From positions 1-64,000 of the IMG/VR virus record IMGVR_UViG_3300045003_000166: 64,000 nt of DNA; one strand, 5' to 3'. The notes below the pieces were generated by a model that was not told where the DNA came from, did not search any database, and saw only the letters and a list, made by a program, of their open reading frames with translations. Shown here in pieces: positions 17,538 to 23,939 of this stretch; positions within the stretch are counted from its first letter, which is position 1, and the number at the start of each line of letters is the position of its first letter. Source of the stretch: a virus. Both the position numbers and the translations under genes were made by a program.

Positions 17538-17797
17538 CAGAACTTCACCAGCTGCGTGCTCGAGTACCCCTGGCCGAAGCCGTCCCCGTCGCCCGTCCAC
17601 TCGACGATCGGGTGCTGGACGTCGCTCGAGAACGGGTCCATGTGCACACCCGTCACCACGCCCTCCTGGCCCGAGAGCCGGTGCCTCACCCCGTCACCCA
17701 CCTGGATGGGCGCCTGCGGCGCGGTCTGGGGCGGCGTGTAGGCCGGGTTGCCGGAGCGGTCCCCGGGCGGCTGGTCGGTTGCTACCTTCAGCGTCAC
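17537..17797 (-). CDS. small SH3/KOW-like barrel protein
   Basis: 86 residues. A proline/threonine/glutamine-rich N-terminus precedes VGDGVRHRLSGQEGVVTGVH and HPIVEWTGDG. The pattern G-D-x-V-x-H..G..G-V-V-x-G, then a V-x-W strand, is a small SH3/KOW-type barrel. At least five other small proteins in this genome share it (17794, 22187, 26523, 49942, 60994). It overlaps its neighbour's start. Confidence 0.55.
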   Translation of the reverse strand: MTLKVATDQPPGDRSGNPAYTPPQTAPQAPIQVGDGVRHRLSGQEGVVTGVHMDPFSSDVQHPIVEWTGDGDGFGQGYSSTQLVKF

Positions 17798-18201
17798 CGC
17801 AGCCTCCTGGGCGCGTCCGAGACGGCGTTCTGCGTGCCGGCGTAGAGGCCTTCCGGCGTGACCCCGGCCGGCCTAATCGAGTTGGGCGCGACGCCCTGGG
17901 CGAGGGAGGCGTCCTCTCCCGCGAACGCGACGCGCGGCGTGATCCGAGTGGTGTGCGGGTCGCGGTGGTGGCCGACCACCGTCCCCTCCCCCAGGGCGCG
18001 GTGCACGACCCGGGAGCCGACTGCTGGGGTCGGATCGGCGCCGTGCTGGTCCTGGTTCATCTCGGCCGCCCCGCGCGGGTGGTAGGCCTGGTTGAGGGCG
18101 AGCTCCTGGGGGATCGTCGCGCCCAGGTTCAGGCCGCCGGTGGACGGCGCGCCGTCGCCCTGGCTCTGGTACGGGCCGCCGCCCTGGAACTGGGCTCTCA
18201 T
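17794..18201 (-). CDS. SH3/KOW-like small protein, leaderless start
   Basis: 135 residues from ATG 18201. Residues 60-105 contain VGSRVVHRALGEGTVVGHHR and RVAFAGED, the same barrel pattern as the neighbour at 17537. The first 50 residues are G/Q/P-rich and probably disordered. TACACT lies 7 bases before ATG with no SD, matching the start of the paralogue at 49942 (TACACT, then 7 bases). That indicates a leaderless mRNA. First gene of the leftward operon. Confidence 0.6.
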   Translation of the reverse strand: MRAQFQGGGPYQSQGDGAPSTGGLNLGATIPQELALNQAYHPRGAAEMNQDQHGADPTPAVGSRVVHRALGEGTVVGHHRDPHTTRITPRVAFAGEDASLAQGVAPNSIRPAGVTPEGLYAGTQNAVSDAPRRLR

Positions 18202-18236
18202 GTCAACCAGTGTACGTATGAGTCCTGGAAAGGGAA

Positions 18237-18269
18237 CCGCCCCGGACGCGTTCCGTGCGTCCGGGGCGG
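18237..18269. terminator. hairpin terminator
   Basis: CCGCCCCGGACGC and GCGTCCGGGGCGG form a perfect 13-bp stem with a 7-base loop. It separates the tRNA/Ro transcription unit from the next leftward operon. Confidence 0.65.
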
Positions 18270-18401
18270 TGAGGCTTGAGCGGATCCCGTGCCCGTGTCC
18301 GCGCGACTGCTCCGGTGTCGCGTCCACCATCACAGTCGGTTATCCGGGCGCAGTTGCCGGGATTAGTCTGCAGCCGTACCCGACCAGCTTGCGCCTCCGC
18401 G

Positions 18402-18475
18402 TGGCAGGGAGCGGATTTGAACCGCCGACCTCTGGGTTATGAGCCCAGCGAGCTACCGAACTGCTCCACCCTGCT
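18402..18475 (-). tRNA. initiator-type tRNA-fMet (CAT)
   Basis: Full 74-nt cloverleaf without encoded CCA. The anticodon arm is CTGGG-CTCATAA-CCCAG, so it has the three G:C pairs of initiator tRNAs. The first acceptor pair is unpaired (A1, C72). The D stem GAGC/GCTC has A11:U24. All three are initiator hallmarks and differ from elongator tRNA-Met. T arm is GGCGG-TTCAAAT-CCGCT. It is the last RNA of the leftward Ro/tRNA unit. The call is from base pairing by eye. Confidence 0.85.
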
Positions 18476-18526
18476 CTGTGAGCCGGATTGCCGCCCCCGG
18501 CTCTACTCGCCCATACACCTCAGCAC

Positions 18527-18544
18527 AGCCCGTCTTCACGGGCT
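18527..18544. terminator. small hairpin between the small protein gene and tRNA-fMet
   Basis: AGCCCGT and ACGGGCT pair around CTTC (7-bp stem, tetraloop). It could be a processing signal or weak terminator. No T tract. Confidence 0.35.
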
Positions 18545-18583
18545 TACCTAGCGAGCCCCACTCAAGAGCTTACCTCACACGAC

Positions 18584-18787
18584 CTAAATCGAAGCGTTGA
18601 AACTGGCAACCGTCAAGAGACCGGATGCCTCCAGGTCCAGTACTCGGTCGATCGCAGCACCCGCGAACGCGGTCTCGTCACCGACCAGCTTGCTCATCGG
18701 AGTGTCCCGTAGGTCGGCGACCTGTGTCGACGCAAGCTCCTCTTCTGGGCGGGGCAGCCTGTCATCGGCCGTGGGCTCTGAGATCAC
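18584..18787 (-). CDS. small protein resembling FxSxx-COOH RiPP precursors
   Basis: 67 residues, GTG start. It contains TQVADLRDTPMSKLV followed by a helix (AGAAIDRVLDLEASG) and ends VASFNASI. The DLRDxPLxxL..RVL..F-N-S-S-I-COOH layout is that of actinobacterial FxSxx peptides, which a radical SAM enzyme cyclises at the C-terminal Phe. Here the motif is FNASI, one residue off FNSSI. No radical SAM gene is visible in the window, so a host enzyme would be needed. It could also be an unrelated small protein. Lies between the Ro gene and tRNA-fMet. Confidence 0.5.
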   Translation of the reverse strand: MISEPTADDRLPRPEEELASTQVADLRDTPMSKLVGDETAFAGAAIDRVLDLEASGLLTVASFNASI

Positions 18788-18797
18788 GTCGACGACC

Positions 18798-20453
18798 CTA
18801 CCCGCGCAGGAAGCCGGAAACGAGCTGAGGCAGGCTGGCGTCGAAACCCGCCACCTGCAGCACGCCCTCGTCCCGCGGGTCCGCGATCGTGTGCCCGGCC
18901 GCGGTCATCGACGCGACGATCAGTCGGGCGTTCGGGTTCCTCGCCGACCGGTACGAGCGCAGTGCCTGGGAGGGGTGCATCTTGCCCGCCCAGGTCTCGT
19001 TGTCGGTCAGGACCAGGAAGCCGTCCGCCACGACGCCCGCTCGCTGCGCCCATGAGAAGGGGAGCGAGAGGTCGGTGCCGCCCCCGGACGGACGCCACGA
19101 CTGGATCTCGCGCAGACTGGTGCGCGCCGTGAGCCGGGAGGCGTGGACACTGGTGTCGACGTCGATGACCTGGACGTTGCCCTTCTCGATCCGGGCCGTG
19201 GTCAGCGCCATGCCGTTCGCGACCTCGTACACGCTGCCCAGCGGCGAACCGCCGAGCGTCATGTGGCTGCTCATCGAGCCGGACGAGTCGACCGCGATCA
19301 CCAGCTTCCTTCCCGACGGCTCGACGTGGCCGAAGGAGAGCTCGAACGCCTCCTCCAGCGCGTCGGAGACGGCGGTGATCGGCGACCAGGTGCGCAGCTT
19401 CGCCTTCGGGTTGGGCTGCGCGGACCCTGAGTTGTAGACCTTCAGGGCGAGGTAGAGGTCCAGCGGGTGGACGCGCGCCTTCGCCAGGGCGCCCGAGTCC
19501 GTCAGCCGCTTCGCCACGTCGCTGACCGAGGATCCCAGCGGGGTGAGGGCGCCGATCCTCGTCATCCGGGCCAGGTTGCGGATCAGGGCCGTCAGGCCCA
19601 CTGTGTGCGCCAGCTCCGCCCAGACCTCCGGCGAGTCCAGCACGCCGTCGTCCAGGAACTCCCACGGCACGCGCAGCGTACGTACGGCTGTCACGGCCTC
19701 GGCCGGACGGGTCACCGACTTGGCGATCCGGTACTTCTCGACGCTCGGCAGCAGCGCGCCCGCCTCCGCCTCGGTGACGGTGCCGGCGAGCCAGCCGAAC
19801 AGCGCCCGGTACGCGGGATCTTCGACGTGCGGCTTCGCGAGCCGGAGCATGTCCTTGAGGGCGAACGGCTCGCCGGAGCCGGTCTTGCGCGCCTTCGCCT
19901 TACACGCCCGGAACGCGACCCGGTCCGCCTCGTCGGACAGGAACCAGTCAGTCAGGGCGGTGCGCATCAGCCGGTTCATCACCGGCTTCGTCCCGCGCCC
20001 CGACGGCTTGCCGCGCAGGTTCTTGTAGTAGCCCCAGAAGTGCGCCAGGTGGTCCGTGGTCCTCGCCACCCGGGGAAGCGCGGCGCGCGCCGCCCGGCGC
20101 GTGTCCAGGTCGCCGGTCGCGACCGCGGCGGCGAGCACGAACAGGGCCGGGAAGTTCTTCGGCGCGCGGGCCGGCTGCGCGGCACTGATCTGGGTGGCCA
20201 GGGCGACCGCGCGCACACCGTCGGCGGTGATCGCGTCGAACACGACCTTCGCGCCCGCGTAGGTGTGCTCCTTCTCCCCCACGTAGTAGGTGCCGCCCGT
20301 GGTGCCGAGGATGACGAAGTCCTCGAGCTTCGTCCACACGTCCTTGGCGAAGGTGAATCCGCCTGCCGAGTTGCGGACCATGTCAGCCTCGCGGCCCAGG
20401 ATCGGCTCGCTCTGCGGCGTACGCACGGTACTGATCGCGGACAGTGCGTCCAT
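18798..20453 (-). CDS. rsr: Ro60/TROVE-domain RNA-binding protein
   Basis: 551 residues, about the length of bacterial Ro (Rsr). Residues 1-370 are the helical TROVE repeats (NSAGGFTFAKDVWTKLEDF, RTTDHLAHFWGYYKNLRG, in part). The C-terminal third is a von Willebrand A domain with a full MIDAS: AVDSSGSMS near residue 385, GGGTDLS, and LTDNETWAG. Bacterial Ro proteins bind Y RNAs and misfolded RNAs and steer exonucleases. Four structured RNAs, three with tRNA-like parts, lie directly upstream on the same strand, as expected for Y RNA genes. Transcribed from the promoter at 21141-21170. Confidence 0.9.
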   Translation of the reverse strand: MDALSAISTVRTPQSEPILGREADMVRNSAGGFTFAKDVWTKLEDFVILGTTGGTYYVGEKEHTYAGAKVVFDAITADGVRAVALATQISAAQPARAPKNFPALFVLAAAVATGDLDTRRAARAALPRVARTTDHLAHFWGYYKNLRGKPSGRGTKPVMNRLMRTALTDWFLSDEADRVAFRACKAKARKTGSGEPFALKDMLRLAKPHVEDPAYRALFGWLAGTVTEAEAGALLPSVEKYRIAKSVTRPAEAVTAVRTLRVPWEFLDDGVLDSPEVWAELAHTVGLTALIRNLARMTRIGALTPLGSSVSDVAKRLTDSGALAKARVHPLDLYLALKVYNSGSAQPNPKAKLRTWSPITAVSDALEEAFELSFGHVEPSGRKLVIAVDSSGSMSSHMTLGGSPLGSVYEVANGMALTTARIEKGNVQVIDVDTSVHASRLTARTSLREIQSWRPSGGGTDLSLPFSWAQRAGVVADGFLVLTDNETWAGKMHPSQALRSYRSARNPNARLIVASMTAAGHTIADPRDEGVLQVAGFDASLPQLVSGFLRG

Positions 20454-20534
20454 GTACGTTCCCTTCTACTCAACCCGGCGAGGTGCCGGATGTGTTGCGT
20501 CCCGCACGCCGTGGTGGATGCGTACGGGCCGAGG

Positions 20535-20668
20535 AGGCGGATGTGGGAGTGAAGACCGGGTTTAAGCGTCTTAGGCCGCTGGACCACCGGACCGGGGAAA
20601 GGCCCGGGCAGGATTCGAACCTGCATCTCTCCTTTGGAAGAGGTAACCGATCTGCGTTCAACCCGCCC
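20535..20668 (-). ncRNA. permuted tRNA-Gly(TCC)-containing Y RNA-like unit
   Basis: Closing helix GGGCGG/CCGCCT, then GTTGAAC, then a second helix AGATCGG/CCGGTCT. Inside, the 3' part of a tRNA (anticodon CTTCCAA, V loop, T arm GCAGG-TTCGAAT-CCTGC, acceptor CCGGGCC, T73; 20600-20643) comes first. A 6-base loop follows, then the 5' part (acceptor GGTCCGG, D arm; 20565-20593). Rejoined, they give a tRNA with a perfect acceptor and a perfect anticodon stem CTCCT/AGGAG. U73 fits tRNA-Gly. Ends are inferred from pairing. Confidence 0.65.
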
Positions 20669-20722
20669 GAATTCGTGCTGGTGCCGACCCGTTCGCCTTC
20701 ACCGTGCGCGCGGGGCGGCGGA

Positions 20723-20856
20723 CCGGACGGATGTGGATTTTGGAACCGGGGGAAGTGCTGCCGCTACACCACAGAACCCGTTTCCGGATCCCGGCGGGAT
20801 TCGAACCCGCGCCTTATCTTTACGAGAGATAACCGATCCCTGTTCAACCCGTCCGG
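20723..20856 (-). ncRNA. permuted tRNA-Thr(CGT)-containing Y RNA-like unit
   Basis: Closing helix CCGGACGG/CCGTCCGG, GTTGAAC, second helix GGGATCGG/CCGGTTCC. Inside, in order: anticodon arm TATCT-CTCGTAA-AGATA, T arm GCGGG-TTCGAAT-CCCGC, acceptor 3' strand CGGGATC (20786-20831), a 7-base loop, then acceptor 5' strand GGTTCTG and a D arm GTGT/GCAC (from 20778 downward). The acceptor has three G-U pairs and C73 is not the usual Thr discriminator. The 3'-half-before-5'-half order is clear. Confidence 0.65.
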
Positions 20857-20914
20857 GTTGCCGTGCTGGTGGTGCTCAAAACCCGGACCCTGAGGGAACC
20901 GGGTGGTGCAAGGT

Positions 20915-21050
20915 GTCCGGATGTGGAGTCGACCACCGGTGTTAAGCGCTCTGCCAATTGAGCTACCGACCTGTTTTACCAGCTCGGGCGGGACTTGAAC
21001 CCGCAACCACTCTCTTAACAGGAGATAACCGACGGTCTTTCAACCCGGAC
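20915..21050 (-). ncRNA. permuted tRNA-Asn(GTT)-containing Y RNA-like unit
   Basis: Closing helix GTCCGG/CCGGAC, GTTGAAA, then a 10-bp helix GACCGTCGGT/ACCGGTGGTC. The enclosed 3' part has anticodon loop CTGTTAA, V loop TGGTT, T arm GCGGG-TTCAAGT-CCCGC, acceptor CCGAGCT and G73 (20980-21025). A linker GTAAAAC follows, then the 5' part with acceptor AGGTCGG and D arm GCTC/GAGC (20945-20972). Rejoined, it is a 73-base tRNA-Asn with the G73 expected for Asn and one G-G mismatch in the acceptor. Confidence 0.7.
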
Positions 21051-21064
21051 GAAGTCTGTGCGGC

Positions 21065-21133
21065 GGAACGGATGTGGAGTGCTGCTACCGGATCAATCGC
21101 CAAAAGATAACCGGCGGCGTTTCAACCCGTTCC
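21065..21133 (-). ncRNA. short Y RNA-like unit without a tRNA insert
   Basis: 69 bases. Closing helix GGAACGG/CCGTTCC, then GTTGAAAC, a second helix GCCGCCGG/CCGGTAGC with one mismatch, and the same 3' motif CTCCACAT. The inside is only a short loop where the other units carry tRNA halves. It starts at the predicted transcription start of the promoter at 21141-21170, so it is the 5' end of the array transcript. Confidence 0.6.
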
Positions 21134-21140
21134 GTGGAAC

Positions 21141-21170
21141 ACGCTACAGGGCGGCGTGACTATCCGTCAA
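21141..21170 (-). promoter_or_regulatory. phage promoter/operator driving the RNA array and Ro gene
   Basis: Leftward TTGACGGATAGTCAC at 21156-21170 with -35 TTGACG, an 18-base spacer and -10 TAGCGT (21141-21146). Predicted start about 21134, where the first structured RNA begins. It overlaps the 3' end of the upstream gene, where it encodes LTDSH. Confidence 0.75.
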
Positions 21171-21518
21171 CTCAATTTTGTCGGCATCAGTCAGTCCGCC
21201 CGCAATCATGGCGCGCGTCTTGCGTGACACCGACACCAACAGGTCGCCCTCGTACTTCACGCGGACCACCGCGACCAGCACGGCGTCGCCGTACACGGGT
21301 GACAGGGTCAGCGCCTCGGCTCGGCGGTTGAACGGGACGACGGCATCGAGCGGGTGGGAGTGCAGGTCCAGGAACGCGCCGCGGTCCGTGCCCACCTGCA
21401 CATGCGGACCGGGCGCCAGCCGGCGCACGACACGCCGCGCCCAACCCTGGAAGGGAGGAAGCCAGACAGAACGCACCGGCTTGCCGTCGTCGGCCGGGAT
21501 GAGGAGGGCGCGCATCAT
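21144..21518 (-). CDS. hypothetical protein
   Basis: 124 residues, ATG overlapping the upstream stop (ATGA). Mostly beta-type sequence (HVQVGTDRGAFLDLHSHP, AVLVAVVRVKYEGDLLVSV). No family recognised. Its last codons coincide with the promoter/operator element at 21156-21170, so that operator is part of a reading frame. Confidence 0.6.
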   Translation of the reverse strand: MMRALLIPADDGKPVRSVWLPPFQGWARRVVRRLAPGPHVQVGTDRGAFLDLHSHPLDAVVPFNRRAEALTLSPVYGDAVLVAVVRVKYEGDLLVSVSRKTRAMIAGGLTDADKIELTDSHAAL

Positions 21519-21688
21519 CTCTTCCTTCGCTGCTTGGACTTGTAAGGGCTCTTGATGACGGGCGCCTGGGACAGGTCATGGACCTTGTCCACGTCGTACA
21601 CCCACGGCTGCCACGCGGCCCGCGTGTGGGCGGCGAACACCGCCGGGTCGCCGAGTTCGGCGACCAGCTGGTCGTAGATGGGTGTCAC
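21515..21688 (-). CDS. small hypothetical protein (57 aa)
   Basis: GTG start overlapping the upstream TGA (GTGA) and ATGA overlap downstream. Sequence begins VTPIYDQLVAELGDPAVF and ends with a basic tail KSKQRRKR. It fills an otherwise empty gap in the operon exactly, which supports it being real. Function unknown. Confidence 0.6.
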   Translation of the reverse strand: MTPIYDQLVAELGDPAVFAAHTRAAWQPWVYDVDKVHDLSQAPVIKSPYKSKQRRKR

Positions 21689-21939
21689 GGTGCCTCCTTC
21701 AGGCGATAACGTCCCTTGATCCGGTCGGAGATCTCGTCCACCCGGTCCCAGTACTGGCGCGGCACGGCGCAGGCGTCCGCGCAGAAGTCGACGAGCGCGG
21801 CGATGAGGATCGCCGGGTCGGTGCGCAGCGCCGTGTAGTGGGTGGCGATGCTGTCCGGCAGGTGGGCCTCGTCCACCTTCTTGTAGCGCTTCGCCAGGTA
21901 GGCGACCTGGCGATTCAGGTCGTCGAGAGCGGCGGTCAT
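21685..21939 (-). CDS. small helical hypothetical protein
   Basis: 84 residues, ATG at 21939 overlapping the upstream stop. Almost all helical (LNRQVAYLAKRYKKVDEA, ILIAALVDFCADAC). No known domain recognised. Coupled on both sides within the leftward operon. Confidence 0.6.
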   Translation of the reverse strand: MTAALDDLNRQVAYLAKRYKKVDEAHLPDSIATHYTALRTDPAILIAALVDFCADACAVPRQYWDRVDEISDRIKGRYRLKEAP

Positions 21940-22190
21940 GCGGCGTGCGGCTCGTAGATCGCGGCCAGCAGCCGGTAGTGGTGCTCGATCTTGTCCTTCA
22001 CAGCGTTGCCCTCGCCGTAGCCGTCTTTCAGCCACCGACGCCGCAACTCGTACAGGTCCTTGACCTGCTTCCATGCGAACTCGTGATGCCGTTTCTCGGC
22101 GGTCGAGAACCCCGGCGGCTCGTTGACCAGCGCCGCCAGGGACTCCTGCAGAACCCTCATCGTGTCTCTTCGCACGTCGGGAACGCTCAT
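21936..22190 (-). CDS. small helical hypothetical protein
   Basis: 84 residues from ATG 22190. Helical and charged (KRHHEFAWKQVKDLYELRRR), ending YEPHAA. Starts and stops overlap both neighbours by four bases. Function unknown. Confidence 0.6.
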   Translation of the reverse strand: MSVPDVRRDTMRVLQESLAALVNEPPGFSTAEKRHHEFAWKQVKDLYELRRRWLKDGYGEGNAVKDKIEHHYRLLAAIYEPHAA

Positions 22191-22519
22191 CCCACCTCCA
22201 CCCACTTCCTCAGCTCGTTGGTGACCAGCTGCACCTGGGTGCGCAGCCCCTCGTTCTCCTGCGCCAGGCGGACGTTTTCGGCCAGCACCTCGGCGCACTG
22301 GGCGCAGGCCTGCGCATCCGGTTCGGCTTTCAGCAGGCGCAGCTGATCGGCGCGGTACGCCCTCTCGAACTTGTCGCCGTCCACCAGGACGTAGAACAGC
22401 CGCGCCTTCGCCTCCCCCGGTACCTGGGCGGAGCTGACCACGGTGCCCGGTTTCCAGCCGGCCATCCGCCGCACCTCCACCCGGTCGCCCTTGGCATAGA
22501 GGTTCCGTTCGTCAGCCAC
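22187..22519 (-). CDS. SH3/KOW-like barrel plus coiled coil protein
   Basis: 110 residues. N-terminal barrel pattern: KGDRVEVRRMAGWKPGTVV, then LFYVLVDGD and RADQLRLL. A CAQC pair near residue 75 follows, then a coiled-coil C-terminus (VLAENVRLAQENEGLRTQVQ). Same small-barrel class as several other proteins here. Function unknown. Confidence 0.55.
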   Translation of the reverse strand: MADERNLYAKGDRVEVRRMAGWKPGTVVSSAQVPGEAKARLFYVLVDGDKFERAYRADQLRLLKAEPDAQACAQCAEVLAENVRLAQENEGLRTQVQLVTNELRKWVEVG

Positions 22520-22814
22520 GTCCGGCTCTCCCGGTCAGCCGCCGCTCGCGCTTCTGCTCGTCCAGCGTCAGCACGAAGCCCCGGTTCTGCAGCGGGAACC
22601 AGCCCATCCGGAAGCAGATCCCGATCAAGTGATCGGCGCCGGTCGCGCCCAAGCGCCTGCTCATCCGGCCCAGGTGCGATTTCACGCTAAAGGCGCTGAT
22701 GTGCACCCGCTTGGCCACGCCCTTCTGCCCCAGGCCGTGGGCGATGAACCAGAGGATCTCCAGTTCCCGCTCGGTGGGCGCGGTCCCGAGAGCGGGATAG
22801 TTGCGGCCGGCCAT
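22512..22814 (-). CDS. LuxR/GerE-type HTH protein
   Basis: 100 residues from ATG 22814. Residues 10-60 fit a GerE helix-turn-helix: PTERELEILWFIAHGLGQKG, then AKRVHISAFSVKSHLGRMSR. There is no receiver domain, so it is a stand-alone DNA-binding module. It may act on phage or host promoters. Neighbours include a GntR-type HTH protein and an ECF-like sigma factor. Confidence 0.75.
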   Translation of the reverse strand: MAGRNYPALGTAPTERELEILWFIAHGLGQKGVAKRVHISAFSVKSHLGRMSRRLGATGADHLIGICFRMGWFPLQNRGFVLTLDEQKRERRLTGRAGRG

Positions 22815-23044
22815 CACGTGCTCCAGTGGTCGCGAATGTGGATGAGCTTGCCGATCAGTGCCTCGAGCCGAGCAAAGTAGGCCGGGCTGACCACCTCCAA
22901 ACCACCCACGCCGTCCGGGACGGCGGTGACGGAGGCCAGCCGGGCGGCGGTCAGGCCGCACAGTAGGTCGACATCCGCCTTGTCGATCTCCTGCGCGCGC
23001 CGCTCGGCCAGCCGCCGTAGCGCGCGCTCCTGACGGCGGCTCAC
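22814..23044 (-). CDS. small hypothetical protein
   Basis: 76 residues from GTG 23044, overlapping the GntR gene stop (GTGA). Basic helical start (RRQERALRRLAERRAQE) and a helical C-terminus (ALIGKLIHIRDHW). No recognised family. Probably co-translated with the two flanking regulators. Confidence 0.55.
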   Translation of the reverse strand: MSRRQERALRRLAERRAQEIDKADVDLLCGLTAARLASVTAVPDGVGGLEVVSPAYFARLEALIGKLIHIRDHWST

Positions 23045-23430
23045 ACCTGCTCCCCGACCGCGTGCAGGCGCCTGACCACCGTCTGCGCGATCCGGCCGGG
23101 AACGCCAGTGAGGGCGAAGAGCACCGCTTTCGCCTCCCGGGCCAGGGACTCGTCGTGTACGGCGAGCCAGCGCAGCACGTCCGGGTCCAGCAGGTCCCAC
23201 TTCTCCGGAGGCGCGGCCACGGTTCCGGTGTTCTGGCGGATGGCGATCAGGCCCTTGTCGATCAGGCACGCCACCGCCTCCCGAACGACCGTGCGCGACA
23301 CGCCGTACTGCTCGCACAGCTCGTGCGCGTTGGTGGCCTCCAGGTCGCCCGCGACGATGCGCGCGCCGAGGATCTCGACGAGCCGCTGGGTGAGGCTGGG
23401 GTTGGAGATGTGGTCCAGGGCGGCTGTCAT
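23041..23430 (-). CDS. GntR-family (FadR-type) HTH protein, short
   Basis: 129 residues. The N-terminal 70 residues are a winged helix of the GntR family (LTQRLVEILGARIVAGDL, CEQYGVSRTVVREAVACL, GLIAIRQNTGTVA). The C-terminal helical part is only about 55 residues, much shorter than a full FCD effector domain. It may be a constitutive DNA-binding protein. Overlaps both neighbours by four bases. Confidence 0.75.
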   Translation of the reverse strand: MTAALDHISNPSLTQRLVEILGARIVAGDLEATNAHELCEQYGVSRTVVREAVACLIDKGLIAIRQNTGTVAAPPEKWDLLDPDVLRWLAVHDESLAREAKAVLFALTGVPGRIAQTVVRRLHAVGEQV

Positions 23431-23939
23431 GGCCGCGCTCCTTCCAGGTGGCGCCGCGCACTGCACGTCGCACGGTATTGAAGAGCTCTTAGAGCGCTGT
23501 CTTTGATCCCCATCACCCGCGCCGCCTCGCACACGTCGAGGTCGAGCAGGAAGCGCAGCGTCAGGCACTTCGCCTGGGGAGCGGACAGACGGGGCAGTAC
23601 ATCGACGACAGCGTGGCGTTCCGCGAGCGTCGCCGGGTTGTCGGGCTCCCGGCCCCACACCATCGGCTCGTCCGCATAGAACTCGGCGCACAGGCCTTCG
23701 CGTTCGAAGCGGGCCGACTTGCGGAAGTCGAGGAATACGCGGGTGGTGATCGTCTGCAGCCACGGGCCGTAACCGCGCCCGTCGTCCGTGAAGCCGTCCA
23801 GATTGCGCAGGGCTTTGACGAACACGTCGTGGGTGAGGTCTTCCGCGTCACTCGCATTGCGCACGCGCAGGTAGAAGAACCGGAACACCCACGGGCGGTT
23901 GTCCGCGTAGAGCTGCGAGACCGCGTCAGTCCCGTCCAC
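23427..23939 (-). CDS. ECF-like sigma-70 family factor
   Basis: 170 residues. Region 2: QLYADNRPWVFRFFYLRV, then SDAEDLTHDVFVKAL, then PWLQTITTRVFLDFRKSA. Region 4 near residues 110-160: VDVLPRLSAPQAKCLTLRFL, followed by EAARVMGIKDSALRALQYRA. Likely redirects host RNA polymerase to phage promoters, but its target sequence is unknown. The main promoter class here looks like the host housekeeping type, so this factor may serve late or special genes. GTG start. Confidence 0.8.
   Translation of the reverse strand: MDGTDAVSQLYADNRPWVFRFFYLRVRNASDAEDLTHDVFVKALRNLDGFTDDGRGYGPWLQTITTRVFLDFRKSARFEREGLCAEFYADEPMVWGREPDNPATLAERHAVVDVLPRLSAPQAKCLTLRFLLDLDVCEAARVMGIKDSALRALQYRATCSARRHLEGARP

Noticed and set aside
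20535-21133. Flanks of the permuted tRNAs as group I or group II intron halves
   Set aside because: The flanks total only about 60 bases per unit, far below the size of a catalytic intron core, and no P3-P8 or domain V-like pairing is visible.
20535-21133. Archaeal-type permuted tRNA genes cut at bulge-helix-bulge sites
   Set aside because: No 3-4-3 bulge-helix-bulge motif could be drawn at the junctions and the host is bacterial. The Ro gene beside the array makes a Y RNA-type explanation more economical, though rejoining was not excluded.
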